Of a DNA stretch of 13,527 bases, positions 1 through 7,895 are shown piece after piece; within the stretch, counting starts at the first letter, position 1, and each line of letters begins with the position of its first letter. Position numbers and translations under genes: made by a program. The notes beneath the pieces were generated by a model. It searched no databases. It saw nothing but the letters and a program-made list of their open reading frames with translations, and was not told the DNA's origin. The stretch covers positions 1 through 13,527 of the forward strand of contig CAMZKK010000266.1 in assembly GCA_947311175.1 (NCBI GenBank), written 5' to 3'. The DNA is from an uncultured Planctomycetota bacterium (GTDB lineage Bacteria > Planctomycetota > SZUA-567 > JAFGNG01).

Positions 1-406
1 TCCAGTTTTTTTCTCCACTTCTAACCGTCACCGCAATGTTGACCGGTTGACCCCCTCCAGGTTCGCACGCAGTAGCTGTTACCATAAACCACCCTGATTC
101 AAGGGCTTCTACTTTTGCGGTAACATTGTAGTTTGTAATCGTAAATTCTTTATCTGTGCCTTGCCAATAAACCTCCCCATTATCGTGATTAGATTGGTCG
201 TATAGCCAGTTGGCATTTACTTGTGACAATACCTTGACTCTCTCAAGTCCAGCCTCTGCGGCATATTCTTTGTTGGCGGATTCGTTGATGCTATAAACTT
301 GCCGGCTGGTATCGTAGCTAAATTGGGTCATTGATGCTATTATCCCCATAAGAATAACCATCATAATCATAACCGTTATAAGTGCACTTCCTTTTTGAGT
401 ATTCAT
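1..406 (-). CDS. PilX-like pilus assembly protein, partial (C-terminus beyond window)
   Basis: The frame is open from the ATG at 406 to the left edge, about 135 codons, with no stop inside the window. The N-terminus (MNTQKGSALITVMIMMVILM) is a short basic leader, then Gly-Ser and a long hydrophobic helix without Glu at position 5. That is the pattern of PilX N-terminal-domain proteins rather than of classical prepilins. The helix is followed at about residues 40-56 by a run ending in AAEAGLERV, a segment typical of PilX-like proteins. Members of this family are minor components that help prime or decorate type IV pili. A second ATG lies at 409, but the AGGAGG at 413-418 is better spaced (6 nt) for the ATG at 406. 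This SD overlaps the stop of the upstream prepilin gene, so the two are probably translationally coupled. Assignment to PilX rests on the N-terminal region only. Confidence 0.75.
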   Translation of the reverse strand, partial: MNTQKGSALITVMIMMVILMGIIASMTQFSYDTSRQVYSINESANKEYAAEAGLERVKVLSQVNANWLYDQSNHDNGEVYWQGTDKEFTITNYNVTAKVEALESGWFMVTATACEPGGGQPVNIAVTVRSGEKNW

Positions 407-416
407 CATAATCCTC

Positions 417-1193
417 CTAATTTCGGTTCCTAGCGATAACGCCACTATGATTTTCAAGCTCGATTAGTTCACTGCTTTTGTCAATAAACTCCTGTTGAAT
501 GGTGAGATTGAGACTGATTGGAAAAACAACAATATTCGGGTTGGCTTCATCAAAGGGATAGCGTAACATCTGTTCGACATTATTGTATCTAATGACTGTT
601 TGATTACCGGTTATTCCGGTTATGGCATTTCTATTAAAGGTTGTGCCATTGGATAATGTTATAGTGGTGTCGGTGATTGAAGTAATTTTTGGCATTCCGT
701 TAACCTCTATGTTTACAGAATAGTCGGTGTATTTTGTTAATCTCCCTTGTGTTGTTTGAACGCCTTGCTTATATGTTGTTTCGTAGCTAAGGCAGAAGAT
801 GCTTACTCCTTCCCACTTAGGTTCTTCTAAAATTTCTTCTCCACTATCCCATACCTCGTTGTTATTGGTATCGTTAAAATACATAAAAACCCCATTTTGA
901 GTTCTCGCTGTTGGGAAGCACACAGCTGTTTGCCATTTCCCATTTTCTTGCATATCATAAACACTGATAAATGAAGGCTTAGATTCTTTTAATTCACTGG
1001 TAATTACTTGCAGCACATGGTTTGATGTAACCTGCATATCCTTGTGCTGAATGGCATTTTTTGCAGAGTAAGCCATTTCATTAACAAAACCAAAAGCAAC
1101 GCCAATGATTACTGAAAGCATGGCTGTAGAAAGGGCAACTTCAAGTAGAGTCATACCTTTTATTTTTGTAATATTTTTTATTTTATGATTCAT
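417..1193 (-). CDS. PilW/GspJ-like prepilin with EF-hand-like loop
   Basis: This 258-residue protein begins with a basic leader and a type IV prepilin cleavage site, K-I-K-G13 | M14-T-L-L-E18-V, with the conserved Glu at mature position 5 and a hydrophobic helix to about residue 36. It would be processed by prepilin peptidase, held in the inner membrane and incorporated as a minor (pseudo)pilin. Its size and its place between a PilV-like and a PilX-like gene suggest a PilW or GspJ role. Residues 108-119 (DTNNNEVWDSGE) match the 1-3-5-7-9-12 ligand spacing of a calcium EF-hand loop. The remainder is a beta-rich globular head rich in Thr and Asn, with Cys92 and Cys134. The ATG start has GGGAG 7 nt upstream, overlapping the TAG of the preceding gene. 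Prepilin assignment is firm. The exact ortholog (PilW versus GspJ) is not. Confidence 0.82.
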   Translation of the reverse strand: MNHKIKNITKIKGMTLLEVALSTAMLSVIIGVAFGFVNEMAYSAKNAIQHKDMQVTSNHVLQVITSELKESKPSFISVYDMQENGKWQTAVCFPTARTQNGVFMYFNDTNNNEVWDSGEEILEEPKWEGVSIFCLSYETTYKQGVQTTQGRLTKYTDYSVNIEVNGMPKITSITDTTITLSNGTTFNRNAITGITGNQTVIRYNNVEQMLRYPFDEANPNIVVFPISLNLTIQQEFIDKSSELIELENHSGVIARNRN

Positions 1194-1204
1194 TGTGTTT
1201 CTCC

Positions 1205-1729
1205 CTAAAGATTAACATCTGATTTAACAGCTGTAATACAAACTCCAAGCTCCGGTACCTCTACCTTGATTGATATTACTTGATGGCTGGCATCCCAATT
1301 TAAATCATCTACCGTAATCCTAGAAGTGCAGGTAGTAGAGCTTGGGGTTGGCTCATAGTTTACATCATAATCCGCCATATTTGCTGTTCCTGTGTTAGGA
1401 AGACCTTGATCATAATCATTTTCAGTTAAGGTGCCTAACTCAGACTGAGTAGCAGACATTGCTCGATTGTTAACAGCGGTAAAAGCATTGCCGTTAAAAT
1501 TATCAACCATATTTTGCTCACGATAATCATAAGACTTGATGTCATTAACTCCCATTGATAATAAGTTTTCCATCGTCTGATTAGCCAATTTGAATGCTTG
1601 AATCCTATCATTTTCAAATTTATTCATTGTAATAGTGCTAAAATACATTTGGGCAACTCCACACACTCCAATTGCGAGAATAGCCATTGCACACATAACT
1701 TCAATTAGAGAAAATCCCTTTGTCTTCAT
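1205..1729 (-). CDS. PilV-like type IV prepilin
   Basis: This 174-residue protein starts MKTKGFSLIEVMCAMAILAI. It has a very short basic leader, Gly5 | Phe6 cleavage site, Glu10 at mature position 5, and a hydrophobic helix to about residue 30. The following ANQTMENLL segment (about residues 49-57) resembles the region after the N-terminal helix in PilV/GspI minor pilins, where the helix continues out of the membrane. The C-terminal half has Cys134 and Cys163, which could form a disulfide. It is predicted to act in priming or tipping a type IV pilus or a related pseudopilus. The start codon overlaps the stop of the upstream gene (ATGA at 1726-1729), and a GGGAG SD lies just ahead, so translation is likely coupled. 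The next gene, also a prepilin, follows after 11 nt. There are no signs of disruption. Confidence 0.82.
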   Translation of the reverse strand: MKTKGFSLIEVMCAMAILAIGVCGVAQMYFSTITMNKFENDRIQAFKLANQTMENLLSMGVNDIKSYDYREQNMVDNFNGNAFTAVNNRAMSATQSELGTLTENDYDQGLPNTGTANMADYDVNYEPTPSSTTCTSRITVDDLNWDASHQVISIKVEVPELGVCITAVKSDVNL

Positions 1730-2346
1730 TTTTTATCTCCCTTTAATTTTATTTCATAGGTTTGATATATTGTTGCACTGCTTGTGGGGGTAACAGCTTT
1801 AATCATTATTTTTTTTGGTTTGACGGTATATGGTGCTTTAATCGGGATGCGTTGGATTTTTTCAATTTGAAAAAGGGTTTTTCCATTCGCATATCTATCA
1901 ATCTTAAATCCATTATTGAACCAAATAAATTTTTTATTCACACCAATAAGTTTTGCTCCATTCAATTTACTTAAAGGCACTCGGTATTCGATTAACTCCA
2001 TATTGTAGTTTTTTTTGTTTTGTCTTGCTGAATACACAATGTATTCAGTACCGGTTTTTACCGCAAAGGTTGTATGTCTTTGATTTGCCCCGTTTCTGTT
2101 TTTGCCTTCAATAAAATCTACATAAGAAAATTTCTGAGCATGATTAAATACTTGCTGAATCTTTTCTGAATTAGTTGGCTCGGTTTTTTCTTTTTTTTGC
2201 AGAGATTCATAAATCCAAATGCTGCTAACAATTCCCGCAATAATAAAAAACCTACAGAGAAGTGTGTAATACTTTTGCATCTCAAATGTCATTGTGCCAA
2301 TACCTTTAAATAAAGCCTTAAATGCAATAATATATGCAAGCATCAT
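1726..2346 (-). CDS. Unrecognised single-membrane-segment protein heading the minor-pilin operon
   Basis: I do not recognise this protein. It reads 206 residues from the ATG at 2346, with one clear membrane segment at about residues 33-47 (FFIIAGIVSSIWIYE), then a Lys/Glu-rich linker and a basic beta-rich domain. The strand pattern in the C-terminal half is reminiscent of GspH/FimT pseudopilin heads, but there is no convincing prepilin site. A G-T-M-T-F-E stretch at residues 17-22 puts Glu at +5, yet the following residues (M-Q-K-Y-Y) are not a normal pilin helix. An internal ATG at 2292 has a better SD (AAAGG about 9 nt upstream) and would give 188 residues, so the true start may be there. 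Its stop overlaps the PilV-like start by 4 bp, so it belongs to the pilin operon and probably serves the same machine. Confidence 0.65.
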   Translation of the reverse strand: MMLAYIIAFKALFKGIGTMTFEMQKYYTLLCRFFIIAGIVSSIWIYESLQKKEKTEPTNSEKIQQVFNHAQKFSYVDFIEGKNRNGANQRHTTFAVKTGTEYIVYSARQNKKNYNMELIEYRVPLSKLNGAKLIGVNKKFIWFNNGFKIDRYANGKTLFQIEKIQRIPIKAPYTVKPKKIMIKAVTPTSSATIYQTYEIKLKGDKK

Positions 2347-2503
2347 ACCAATTTACCACAGTTAGATAATTGTCATAACTAACAAGAAGATAATTAGATG
2401 CAACAAATGCGAAGAATTATATATTTTATATGATCTGTTACTGTTTGGTAGCACATTGTCGTTAGATGTTATATAAGCTTTTGAAAATAAATGCTTTATG
2501 TGT

Positions 2504-2540
2504 ATTGTTACCACTTTTTCGGCATTGTTACCGAATGGTA
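2504..2540. repeat. Direct repeat ATTGTTACC x2 plus small dyad in the leader region of the pilin operon
   Basis: ATTGTTACC occurs at 2504-2512 and 2524-2532, start to start 20 nt, about two helical turns. The second copy runs into a dyad TACC-gaat-GGTA at 2529-2540. The block lies between sir and the pilin operon, about 160-190 nt upstream of the first pilin-operon start. The geometry would suit a regulator binding site. No regulator can be named, and no strong promoter was found in this interval. Confidence 0.35.
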
Positions 2541-2561
2541 TCATTTTTAAATTTTTCTACA

Positions 2562-4082
2562 TTATTGCTTTTTTATAATTAGCTCAGAGATTACTTTGGG
2601 GATTTCGGTAGCTGGAATTAAATCTTTTTTTTCTCCAAAGATTACTTTTCCTGGTTGGAGTTTTCCCCCTACGGTTAGCTGATAGAATTGCACTAACTCA
2701 CCGTCTATTTTTTTTGCTCTTCCTTCAAGACCAATCTCTGCAACAGGATGATTAGCACAGCAATTGGGACATCCGCTTATTCTTATTTTTATGTCTTTAG
2801 GATTGGCATCCACCTTGTCTTTTGCTAATTGTTTATCAATTTCCAAGGCAATTTCTGGGGAGAAACAGATACCAAGATTACAAATTCTAGCACCGGTGCA
2901 AGCAACAATTTCTGCACGGGTATCGCCAAGCAAGTTTGGAGATAATTTCTGTAGTTGAGAACAAATCTCTTCGATTTTATCTCCAGAAATTGCTCCTATT
3001 ATAACATTTTGACTTTGACCAAGCCTAAGTAATCCATCACCATGTTCTTCAGCAATATCAGCCAAAATTCTCGCATGGCTTGTTGGAATATTTCCCAACG
3101 AAAGATTGATACTTATGGTATAGAATCCTGTTTCTTTTTCAGGAATAACGCAACCTGGTTTGTTTCCGGTGTATTCTTTTCCGCACCTTCCTTGATAAGG
3201 AGAGGGAAAATACCTAAATTCAGGGATAAAACCAGGCAGTTTTTTTTCTTGAATTATTACTTTTTCTTTTTGGTAAATATCGACAAATTCTTTTTCACCC
3301 AGTCTTTCTAATACAAAACGAAGACGAGCCTTGTGTCGATGTTCTCTATCGCCATGTTTTACAAACACCTGTCTAATTGCTTCTGCAACAATCAAACAGT
3401 CTTTTGCCTCGACCCACGATTCAATTAACACGGCAGCTGTTGGCTTACGACCAAGACCACCGCCTGCGTAAACCTCAAATCCATTCTTGCCTTCTTTTCT
3501 TTTTGCAAAAAAACCAAGATCGGCAACACTGGCAAAAGCATCATCATTTTTGGAACCAGCGAAAGCAATTTTGTATTTTCGAGGGAGGGTAAATGACTCG
3601 TCAAATTGCAGCAAATATTCATTCGTAGCAATAACATACGGACGAATATCAAAAACTTCATCCTTAGCAATTCCTGCTCTCGCACTTGCTCCAATGTTTC
3701 GTATTGTGTTGCCACCGCCACCCTTTGTTGCTAAATTTAAGGTCAATAACTTAACTTGAATTTTGGATAAATCATCTTCGGGTAAATCATGCAGTTGAAT
3801 AGCTTGCCTGGTGGTGAAGTGTAATTTTTCATTTCCATATTTGTCAGCCAAATCACACACTCCTCTCAGTTGAGTGGGCAAAATTAGTCCTGCACCAAAT
3901 CTAATCCTGGTCATGAATTTACCTTGTTCCCTATGCTCGTAAATTCCCATTGATGCACGAAAGCCCTTTACAGCTTGCTTGTCACTGTTGTTGTTTTTTA
4001 AGTTTTCAATGATTTCTGAAAACTCAAGAGCAGTCTTTCTCGTTGATTCAGACACTTGTAGCAAACAATCTTTTAACCTCAT
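2562..4082 (-). CDS. sir: Ferredoxin-type assimilatory sulfite reductase (siroheme, [4Fe-4S])
   Basis: This 506-residue protein belongs to the nitrite/sulfite reductase family, which reduces sulfite to sulfide by six electrons at a coupled siroheme-[4Fe-4S] centre. The cluster ligands are visible as Cys395-x5-Cys401 and Cys438-x3-Cys442. Siroheme and substrate regions include the Arg-rich stretch at about 59-73, HFTTRQAIQLH at 88-98, and the Gly-rich GGGGNTIRN at 121-129. Two ferredoxin-like half domains are present in tandem, at about 50-110 and 305-370. The length resembles NirA-type enzymes and is shorter than the roughly 630 residues of plant SiR. The family alone does not separate nitrite from sulfite reductase. 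The choice of sulfite comes from its position behind cysHDN. The start has an AAAGG SD 8-9 nt upstream. It is 203 nt from cysN, the one loose joint in the operon. No flavoprotein subunit is nearby, so ferredoxin is the likely donor. Confidence 0.88.
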   Translation of the reverse strand: MRLKDCLLQVSESTRKTALEFSEIIENLKNNNSDKQAVKGFRASMGIYEHREQGKFMTRIRFGAGLILPTQLRGVCDLADKYGNEKLHFTTRQAIQLHDLPEDDLSKIQVKLLTLNLATKGGGGNTIRNIGASARAGIAKDEVFDIRPYVIATNEYLLQFDESFTLPRKYKIAFAGSKNDDAFASVADLGFFAKRKEGKNGFEVYAGGGLGRKPTAAVLIESWVEAKDCLIVAEAIRQVFVKHGDREHRHKARLRFVLERLGEKEFVDIYQKEKVIIQEKKLPGFIPEFRYFPSPYQGRCGKEYTGNKPGCVIPEKETGFYTISINLSLGNIPTSHARILADIAEEHGDGLLRLGQSQNVIIGAISGDKIEEICSQLQKLSPNLLGDTRAEIVACTGARICNLGICFSPEIALEIDKQLAKDKVDANPKDIKIRISGCPNCCANHPVAEIGLEGRAKKIDGELVQFYQLTVGGKLQPGKVIFGEKKDLIPATEIPKVISELIIKKQ

Positions 4083-4156
4083 TTCAATATATCCTTTGTC
4101 ATAAATATCTCAATTGAACATAAATTACGCAGTTAGCACAGAATTTAATTAAAACG

Positions 4157-4283
4157 AAGTTGCTTTAACTATCGCTAAAGGAAGATTAAGTTTTCATTTC
4201 CTTAAGCAAATCTCGTAGAGATTCCTTCATTATTAATTATTCATTGCTCATTGTTCATTCTAAATTCCTACTAAGGAATTTAG
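4157..4283. repeat. Cluster of short hairpins in the cysN-sir gap
   Basis: Three dyads lie close together. The largest is a perfect 10-bp stem, 4260-4269 with 4274-4283, and a 4-nt loop, starting 2 nt after the cysN stop. The second is AATCTC-GTA-GAGATT at 4209-4223. The third is an imperfect dyad, CTTTA / TAAAG, near 4163-4180. Between the first two runs an ATT-rich stretch of near-repeats (TTCATTGCTCATTGTTCATT). No T-tract follows the main stem on the minus strand, so it is not a standard intrinsic terminator. It could be an mRNA-processing or stabilising element between cysN and sir, or a remnant of a dispersed intergenic repeat. Confidence 0.45.
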
Positions 4284-4285
4284 TC

Positions 4286-6118
4286 TCATATCACATACTC
4301 CGGAATAATGTTTTCCGTATTCAACTTTTTGGTAATTATCTGAATCGCCTTTTCTTCAGTCAATGATGAATCAATAATAATTCCTTTTCGCTCTTCATCG
4401 TTTGAGAAGCCAATATTGATTATAAATAGTTCATTTGGCACATTTAAAATTCTTAATTTTTCTAAATCAGAATCATCTGCATCTGGTAGAACAGTTATAA
4501 ATAACAAACCAGATTCAGTCATAATCCTTGCAATCTTACCAAGTTGGAGAAGGTGTTCTTCTCTTGATAGGGTTGAGGCAGAATTTTGATTATCAATAGA
4601 CAAATCATCGAAAATATTTGAGATTGAGAGGTAGTATGTATGCTTACCGGCAGAGAATAACCTTCGCTCAAGAGTCTTTGCCAACGATTTTGCTTCGTCA
4701 ATTAAATTACTGCGATTGTCATCCTCTTTTACATTAAAGACAATAAATTTACCGGCATGTCCATAGCCGGCAATTCTTAAATCTCTTGAAATTGCCCCAA
4801 CATCCCAGTTGAATTCTCGTTCCTTAACTCTTTTTTCTAAGAGACTGGTATCTATTGATTCTTCGGTTAGAATTACTCCACAACCGGCAATCTCATAGTC
4901 ATCAACAATTACAAATCTAGCCATTTTTTCGTTTTCTGAGACTAAATCAAATACCGCAGGACGAAGGGTTTCAATCTCACATTCACCAATATCATGACGG
5001 TCAAGCTGATGTTTGTCGTTTACCGAGCTGAGCTCAGAAGCGTCGAGAACAGAGTGAACCGCTGCTAATTCTACGGGAATTCTATTTGACCCAAGCTTCA
5101 TTTTGTATCGTTTCCCTTGAATCATTGGGGCATGGCCCATCCAGAAAAGATTTGCCTTAAATCTTGAGGCAATGCGTGGCATTTTCTCACCTACTTTTAC
5201 CATCAGTTCGCCGGATTTAATATAAATTTGCGGGTTAAAGGTAAAGCCGGCATTTTGACCAGCACCTATTGAAACAATGTCCTTTTCGGGAAATGATTCG
5301 ATTTTTGCAATTGTTGATTCTTTGCCAGAGGGTGAAAATTTAACTTTATCTCCAGCGGTAATTGTGCCAGACTCTATAGTCCCTGCGACAATTCGCCGAT
5401 CGTCATTTCCTTCAGTAAATTTATAAACATCTTGAACCGGCATCCTAAATGGACTCTCAATATCAAGTGCTTTTTTGGTGAATAAATCGACTTGCTCTAA
5501 AACTGTTGGTCCTTGATACCAGCTCATTGCTGAACTACGAGTAGCAATATTTACCCCATCTCGGGCAATGATGGGAATAAACGCATCTGGGAAAACCGAC
5601 AGTGATTCCAAAAATTCAGTATATTCAGATACAATATTATCAAAAACCTGTTTGCTGTTATCAACGAGATCCATCTTGTTTACCAAGACAGAAATCTGTT
5701 TGATTCCAAGAAGAGACAAAAGATAACCATGGCGTAAAGAGTTTTCTTGAATACCTTCGTCTGCGTCAATAACCAAAAGGGCTGCTTCTGTTTGGGCAGC
5801 TCCTGTCACCATATTTTTCAAAAATTCAATATGTCCAGGGGCGTCATAAATAATGTAGTATCGTTTATCTGTTTGAAAAAAACATCTCGCCGTATCGATA
5901 GTAATCCCTTGTGATTGTTCATTCTTAAGAGCGTCAAGTAAAAATGCATACTCAAAAGGTTTGGCGTTTTGTTTACATTGTGCCTTAACTTGCTCTAATT
6001 TTCCTTCAGGCAAAGAGCCTGTATCTGCCATTAAACGTCCAATAACCGTACTTTTACCATGGTCAACATGCCCAACAATTACAATATCCATCTGTTCTTT
6101 ATTTTTAAGGTTTTCCAT
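4286..6118 (-). CDS. cysN: Sulfate adenylyltransferase subunit 1 (CysN) with degenerate APS-kinase-like C-terminal domain
   Basis: CysN is the GTPase subunit of ATP sulfurylase. It couples GTP hydrolysis to formation of adenosine 5'-phosphosulfate (APS) by CysD. All GTPase motifs are intact: GHVDHGKS at 16-23, GITIDTA at 71-77, DAPGH at 92-96 and NKMD at 147-150. EF-Tu-like beta-barrel domains extend to about residue 425. The protein is 610 residues, some 130-150 longer than a stand-alone CysN. Residues about 440-610 align in order with APS kinase (CysC): a strand FIVFNV, a helix with [10 protein letters not shown], a strand HTYYL, a helix [12 protein letters not shown], and a C-terminal ITKKL helix. 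However, the P-loop (GxxxxGKS/T) is replaced by acidic sequence at about 462-474, and the DGDN motif is replaced by SISN at about 498-501. The domain therefore should not phosphorylate APS. It starts in a TAATG overlap with cysD, implying coupled, near-stoichiometric synthesis. Confidence 0.92.
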   Translation of the reverse strand: MENLKNKEQMDIVIVGHVDHGKSTVIGRLMADTGSLPEGKLEQVKAQCKQNAKPFEYAFLLDALKNEQSQGITIDTARCFFQTDKRYYIIYDAPGHIEFLKNMVTGAAQTEAALLVIDADEGIQENSLRHGYLLSLLGIKQISVLVNKMDLVDNSKQVFDNIVSEYTEFLESLSVFPDAFIPIIARDGVNIATRSSAMSWYQGPTVLEQVDLFTKKALDIESPFRMPVQDVYKFTEGNDDRRIVAGTIESGTITAGDKVKFSPSGKESTIAKIESFPEKDIVSIGAGQNAGFTFNPQIYIKSGELMVKVGEKMPRIASRFKANLFWMGHAPMIQGKRYKMKLGSNRIPVELAAVHSVLDASELSSVNDKHQLDRHDIGECEIETLRPAVFDLVSENEKMARFVIVDDYEIAGCGVILTEESIDTSLLEKRVKEREFNWDVGAISRDLRIAGYGHAGKFIVFNVKEDDNRSNLIDEAKSLAKTLERRLFSAGKHTYYLSISNIFDDLSIDNQNSASTLSREEHLLQLGKIARIMTESGLLFITVLPDADDSDLEKLRILNVPNELFIINIGFSNDEERKGIIIDSSLTEEKAIQIITKKLNTENIIPEYVI

Positions 6119-6999
6119 TACATATATCCTCCTCTGCGTAGTGTTTCTAAACCACCACCATCCTCTTTGTCTTGTGCTCGTCCTGAGCGTTCTGCAATAT
6201 TTGCAAATTTTCCTGATTTTAATTCATCGATAATTTCAGCCACCGATGTCGCTTTTGAGTCAACCGGATTGGTGCAAGGAAAACATCCAAGCGAACGATA
6301 TCGCTTTCCTTTTCCTTGATCAAAATAAGGAGGAATAGTTGGAATCTGTTCTCGCTCAATATACTCCCAAATATTTAGTTCTGTCCAATCAAGTAGAGGG
6401 TGAACTCTAACATGAGTTCCTGGTGCGAAATCGGTTTTATAATAACGCCATATTTCCGGTGGTTGGTCATCTACATCCCAGTCATTTTCCTTATCTCTTG
6501 GTGAAAAATATCTTTCTTTTGAGCGACTTCCCTCTTCATCTGCTCTAACCCCAACGATAACTCCGGTATAAGGCTCTCTATTTGTATCTTCATCATATTC
6601 ACCGGTACTATGATTCATTCGCTGACGAGTCCATTCGCCAGAGAGAGTGTGTTTTAAGGCTTCACTTTTTAGATTTTTGCAACATGAAATTCTATCACAC
6701 TTACCGGCTGGGTATGTATTTCCTTCGGCAATCGCTTTGGTGTTTTGACCAACAACCATATTTAGATTCCATTCACGTGCAAGATTATCTCGATACACAA
6801 TCATTTCCGGGACTTTGTAGGAAGTATCAACATGCACTAGTGGAAAAGGAACATGGCCATAAAACGCCTTACGGGCAAGCCATAACAAAACGGTACTGTC
6901 CTTACCGATTGACCACAGCATACAGAGACTTTTAAAATCGCGATATGACTCTCTCAGTATATGTATACTTTTTGCTTCAATCTGTTCAATTGCATCCAT
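6118..6999 (-). CDS. cysD: Sulfate adenylyltransferase subunit 2 (CysD)
   Basis: CysD is the catalytic subunit of the heterodimeric ATP sulfurylase (sulfate + ATP to APS + PPi), in the cytoplasm. The 293-residue protein has the PP-loop pyrophosphatase signature SIGKDS at 30-35 (the CysD variant of SGGKDS), followed by LLWLARKAF and the FPLVHVDT strand. Also typical of CysD are [14 protein letters not shown] and [15 protein letters not shown] segments, and a C-terminal GRAQDKE...[10 protein letters not shown] ending. The length agrees with the usual size of about 300 residues. The start has a clear AGGAG SD about 9 nt upstream. The gene sits 26 nt after cysH, and its TAA overlaps the ATG of cysN by one base (TAATG). 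It needs CysN as partner, and that gene is the next one. Confidence 0.95.
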   Translation of the reverse strand: MDAIEQIEAKSIHILRESYRDFKSLCMLWSIGKDSTVLLWLARKAFYGHVPFPLVHVDTSYKVPEMIVYRDNLAREWNLNMVVGQNTKAIAEGNTYPAGKCDRISCCKNLKSEALKHTLSGEWTRQRMNHSTGEYDEDTNREPYTGVIVGVRADEEGSRSKERYFSPRDKENDWDVDDQPPEIWRYYKTDFAPGTHVRVHPLLDWTELNIWEYIEREQIPTIPPYFDQGKGKRYRSLGCFPCTNPVDSKATSVAEIIDELKSGKFANIAERSGRAQDKEDGGGLETLRRGGYM

Positions 7000-7025
7000 T
7001 CTTGTTCTCCTCTTAAATTGAAAAT

Positions 7026-7745
7026 TTATCTTTTATTGCTATGTAAACCACATTCCTTCTTTTCGGGTTCTTCCCACCACCATCGACCAGCTCTAACATC
7101 TTCTCCTTGCTCAATTGCTCTCGTGCAACAAGCACAACCAATACTTGGAAATCCAAAATCGTGTAGGATGTTGTATGGAATAGCATTTACTTTAATATAT
7201 TTTTTAACCTCATCTTCTGACCAGCGAGCGAGAGGATTGATTTTAATCAGACCGTTTCCTTCATCCCATTCAACAATCTCAATCTTTGAACGAGTAATTG
7301 ACTGCTCACTACGAAGCCCACAAATCCATGCTCGATTACCAGCTAATGCACGCCTGAGAGATTCCACCTTTCTAACCAAACAACAATGCTTTCTATTTTC
7401 AATGCTTTTTTTGAAAAGGTTAATGCCATGACTCTTTACCATATTCTCAACTTTGTCAGAGTTAGGAAAGTAAACTTTGATATTGATGTCATATTTGTTT
7501 TCCGTTTGCTCAATTAGGTCATAACTTTCATTGAATAGTCTTCCCGTATCAAGAGTGAATAAGGAAAGATTTAAATTGTTTGTTGCAATTATGTCGGTCA
7601 ATACTTGATCTTCTAATCCAAGAGAAGATGCAAAAACAATTTTTTCACCAAAGGTTTTTTTCGCAATAATCAAAATCTCATTGATGGGTAGGGCTGACCA
7701 TTCTTCATTTAATTCTTCTGCAATCTTTTTGTCATTAAAATTCAT
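7026..7745 (-). CDS. cysH: Adenylyl-sulfate (APS) reductase, [4Fe-4S] type CysH
   Basis: This is a 239-residue PAPS/APS reductase family protein. It keeps the [10 protein letters not shown] loop (about 40-49, the modified PP-loop) and the LDTGRLF segment at 65-71. It also has the two cysteine pairs that mark the iron-sulfur APS reductases: Cys121-Cys122 and Cys204-x2-Cys207 (within GCACCTRA). PAPS-specific enterobacterial CysH lacks these pairs. The catalytic C-terminal Cys232 is in ECGLH. It should reduce APS to sulfite with thioredoxin or a similar donor, bypassing APS kinase. It heads the operon behind a TTGACT-N16-TATAAA promoter, with an AAGGAT SD 5 nt before the ATG. The leader is only about 32 nt, too short for an SAM or other riboswitch. 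The operon order cysH-cysD-cysN-sir covers the full path from sulfate to sulfide. No sulfate transporter lies in the window. Confidence 0.94.
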   Translation of the reverse strand: MNFNDKKIAEELNEEWSALPINEILIIAKKTFGEKIVFASSLGLEDQVLTDIIATNNLNLSLFTLDTGRLFNESYDLIEQTENKYDINIKVYFPNSDKVENMVKSHGINLFKKSIENRKHCCLVRKVESLRRALAGNRAWICGLRSEQSITRSKIEIVEWDEGNGLIKINPLARWSEDEVKKYIKVNAIPYNILHDFGFPSIGCACCTRAIEQGEDVRAGRWWWEEPEKKECGLHSNKR

Positions 7746-7783
7746 GATGTATCCTTTTTGTTATCTCTATTTAATCTATAGGG

Positions 7784-7811
7784 TTTATATAGCACAAGTA
7801 AAGAAAGTCAA
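7784..7811 (-). promoter_or_regulatory. Sigma70-type promoter of the cysHDN-sir operon
   Basis: On the minus strand TTGACT (7811-7806) is followed after 16 nt by TATAAA (7789-7784), matching the consensus at 5/6 in each box. An A/T-only tract just upstream (about 7812-7840) could act as an UP element. Predicted initiation near 7777 gives a leader of about 32 nt before cysH. Confidence 0.7.
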
Positions 7812-7853
7812 TCTAAAAATTTATTTTTTTAAAAAAAAAGAGCAATGTTGCAT

Positions 7854-7881
7854 TTGACAGCACTAAAATTAGTGCTATTCT
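7854..7881 (+). promoter_or_regulatory. Plus-strand promoter with an 18-bp palindrome filling the spacer
   Basis: TTGACA (7854-7859, perfect -35) is followed after 16 nt by TATTCT (7876-7881). The palindrome AGCACTAAAATTAGTGCT (7859-7876, two 8-bp arms, 2-nt centre) occupies exactly the spacer. This arrangement suits an operator that blocks RNA polymerase. It resembles a shortened CIRCE (HrcA) site only superficially, because the arms are too close. It points into the transposase relic that starts near 7896, and it lies back to back with the cysH promoter. Confidence 0.5.
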
Positions 7882-7895
7882 TGAGTTACTAGTGA

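Noticed and set aside
2362..2544. 60-residue minus-strand reading frame between sir and the pilin operon
   Set aside because: There is no convincing SD, the composition looks random and AT-driven, and no family resemblance is seen; the interval is better read as intergenic.
2764..3759. Several plus-strand reading frames inside sir
   Set aside because: They are antisense shadows of the conserved sir coding sequence and have no SD or family resemblance.
4260..4283. Intrinsic terminator after cysN
   Set aside because: The stem is strong in length but AT-rich, and there is no T-tract after it on the minus strand.
7746..7783. Riboswitch or T-box in the cysH leader
   Set aside because: The predicted leader is only about 32 nt, too short for any known sulfur-related riboswitch.
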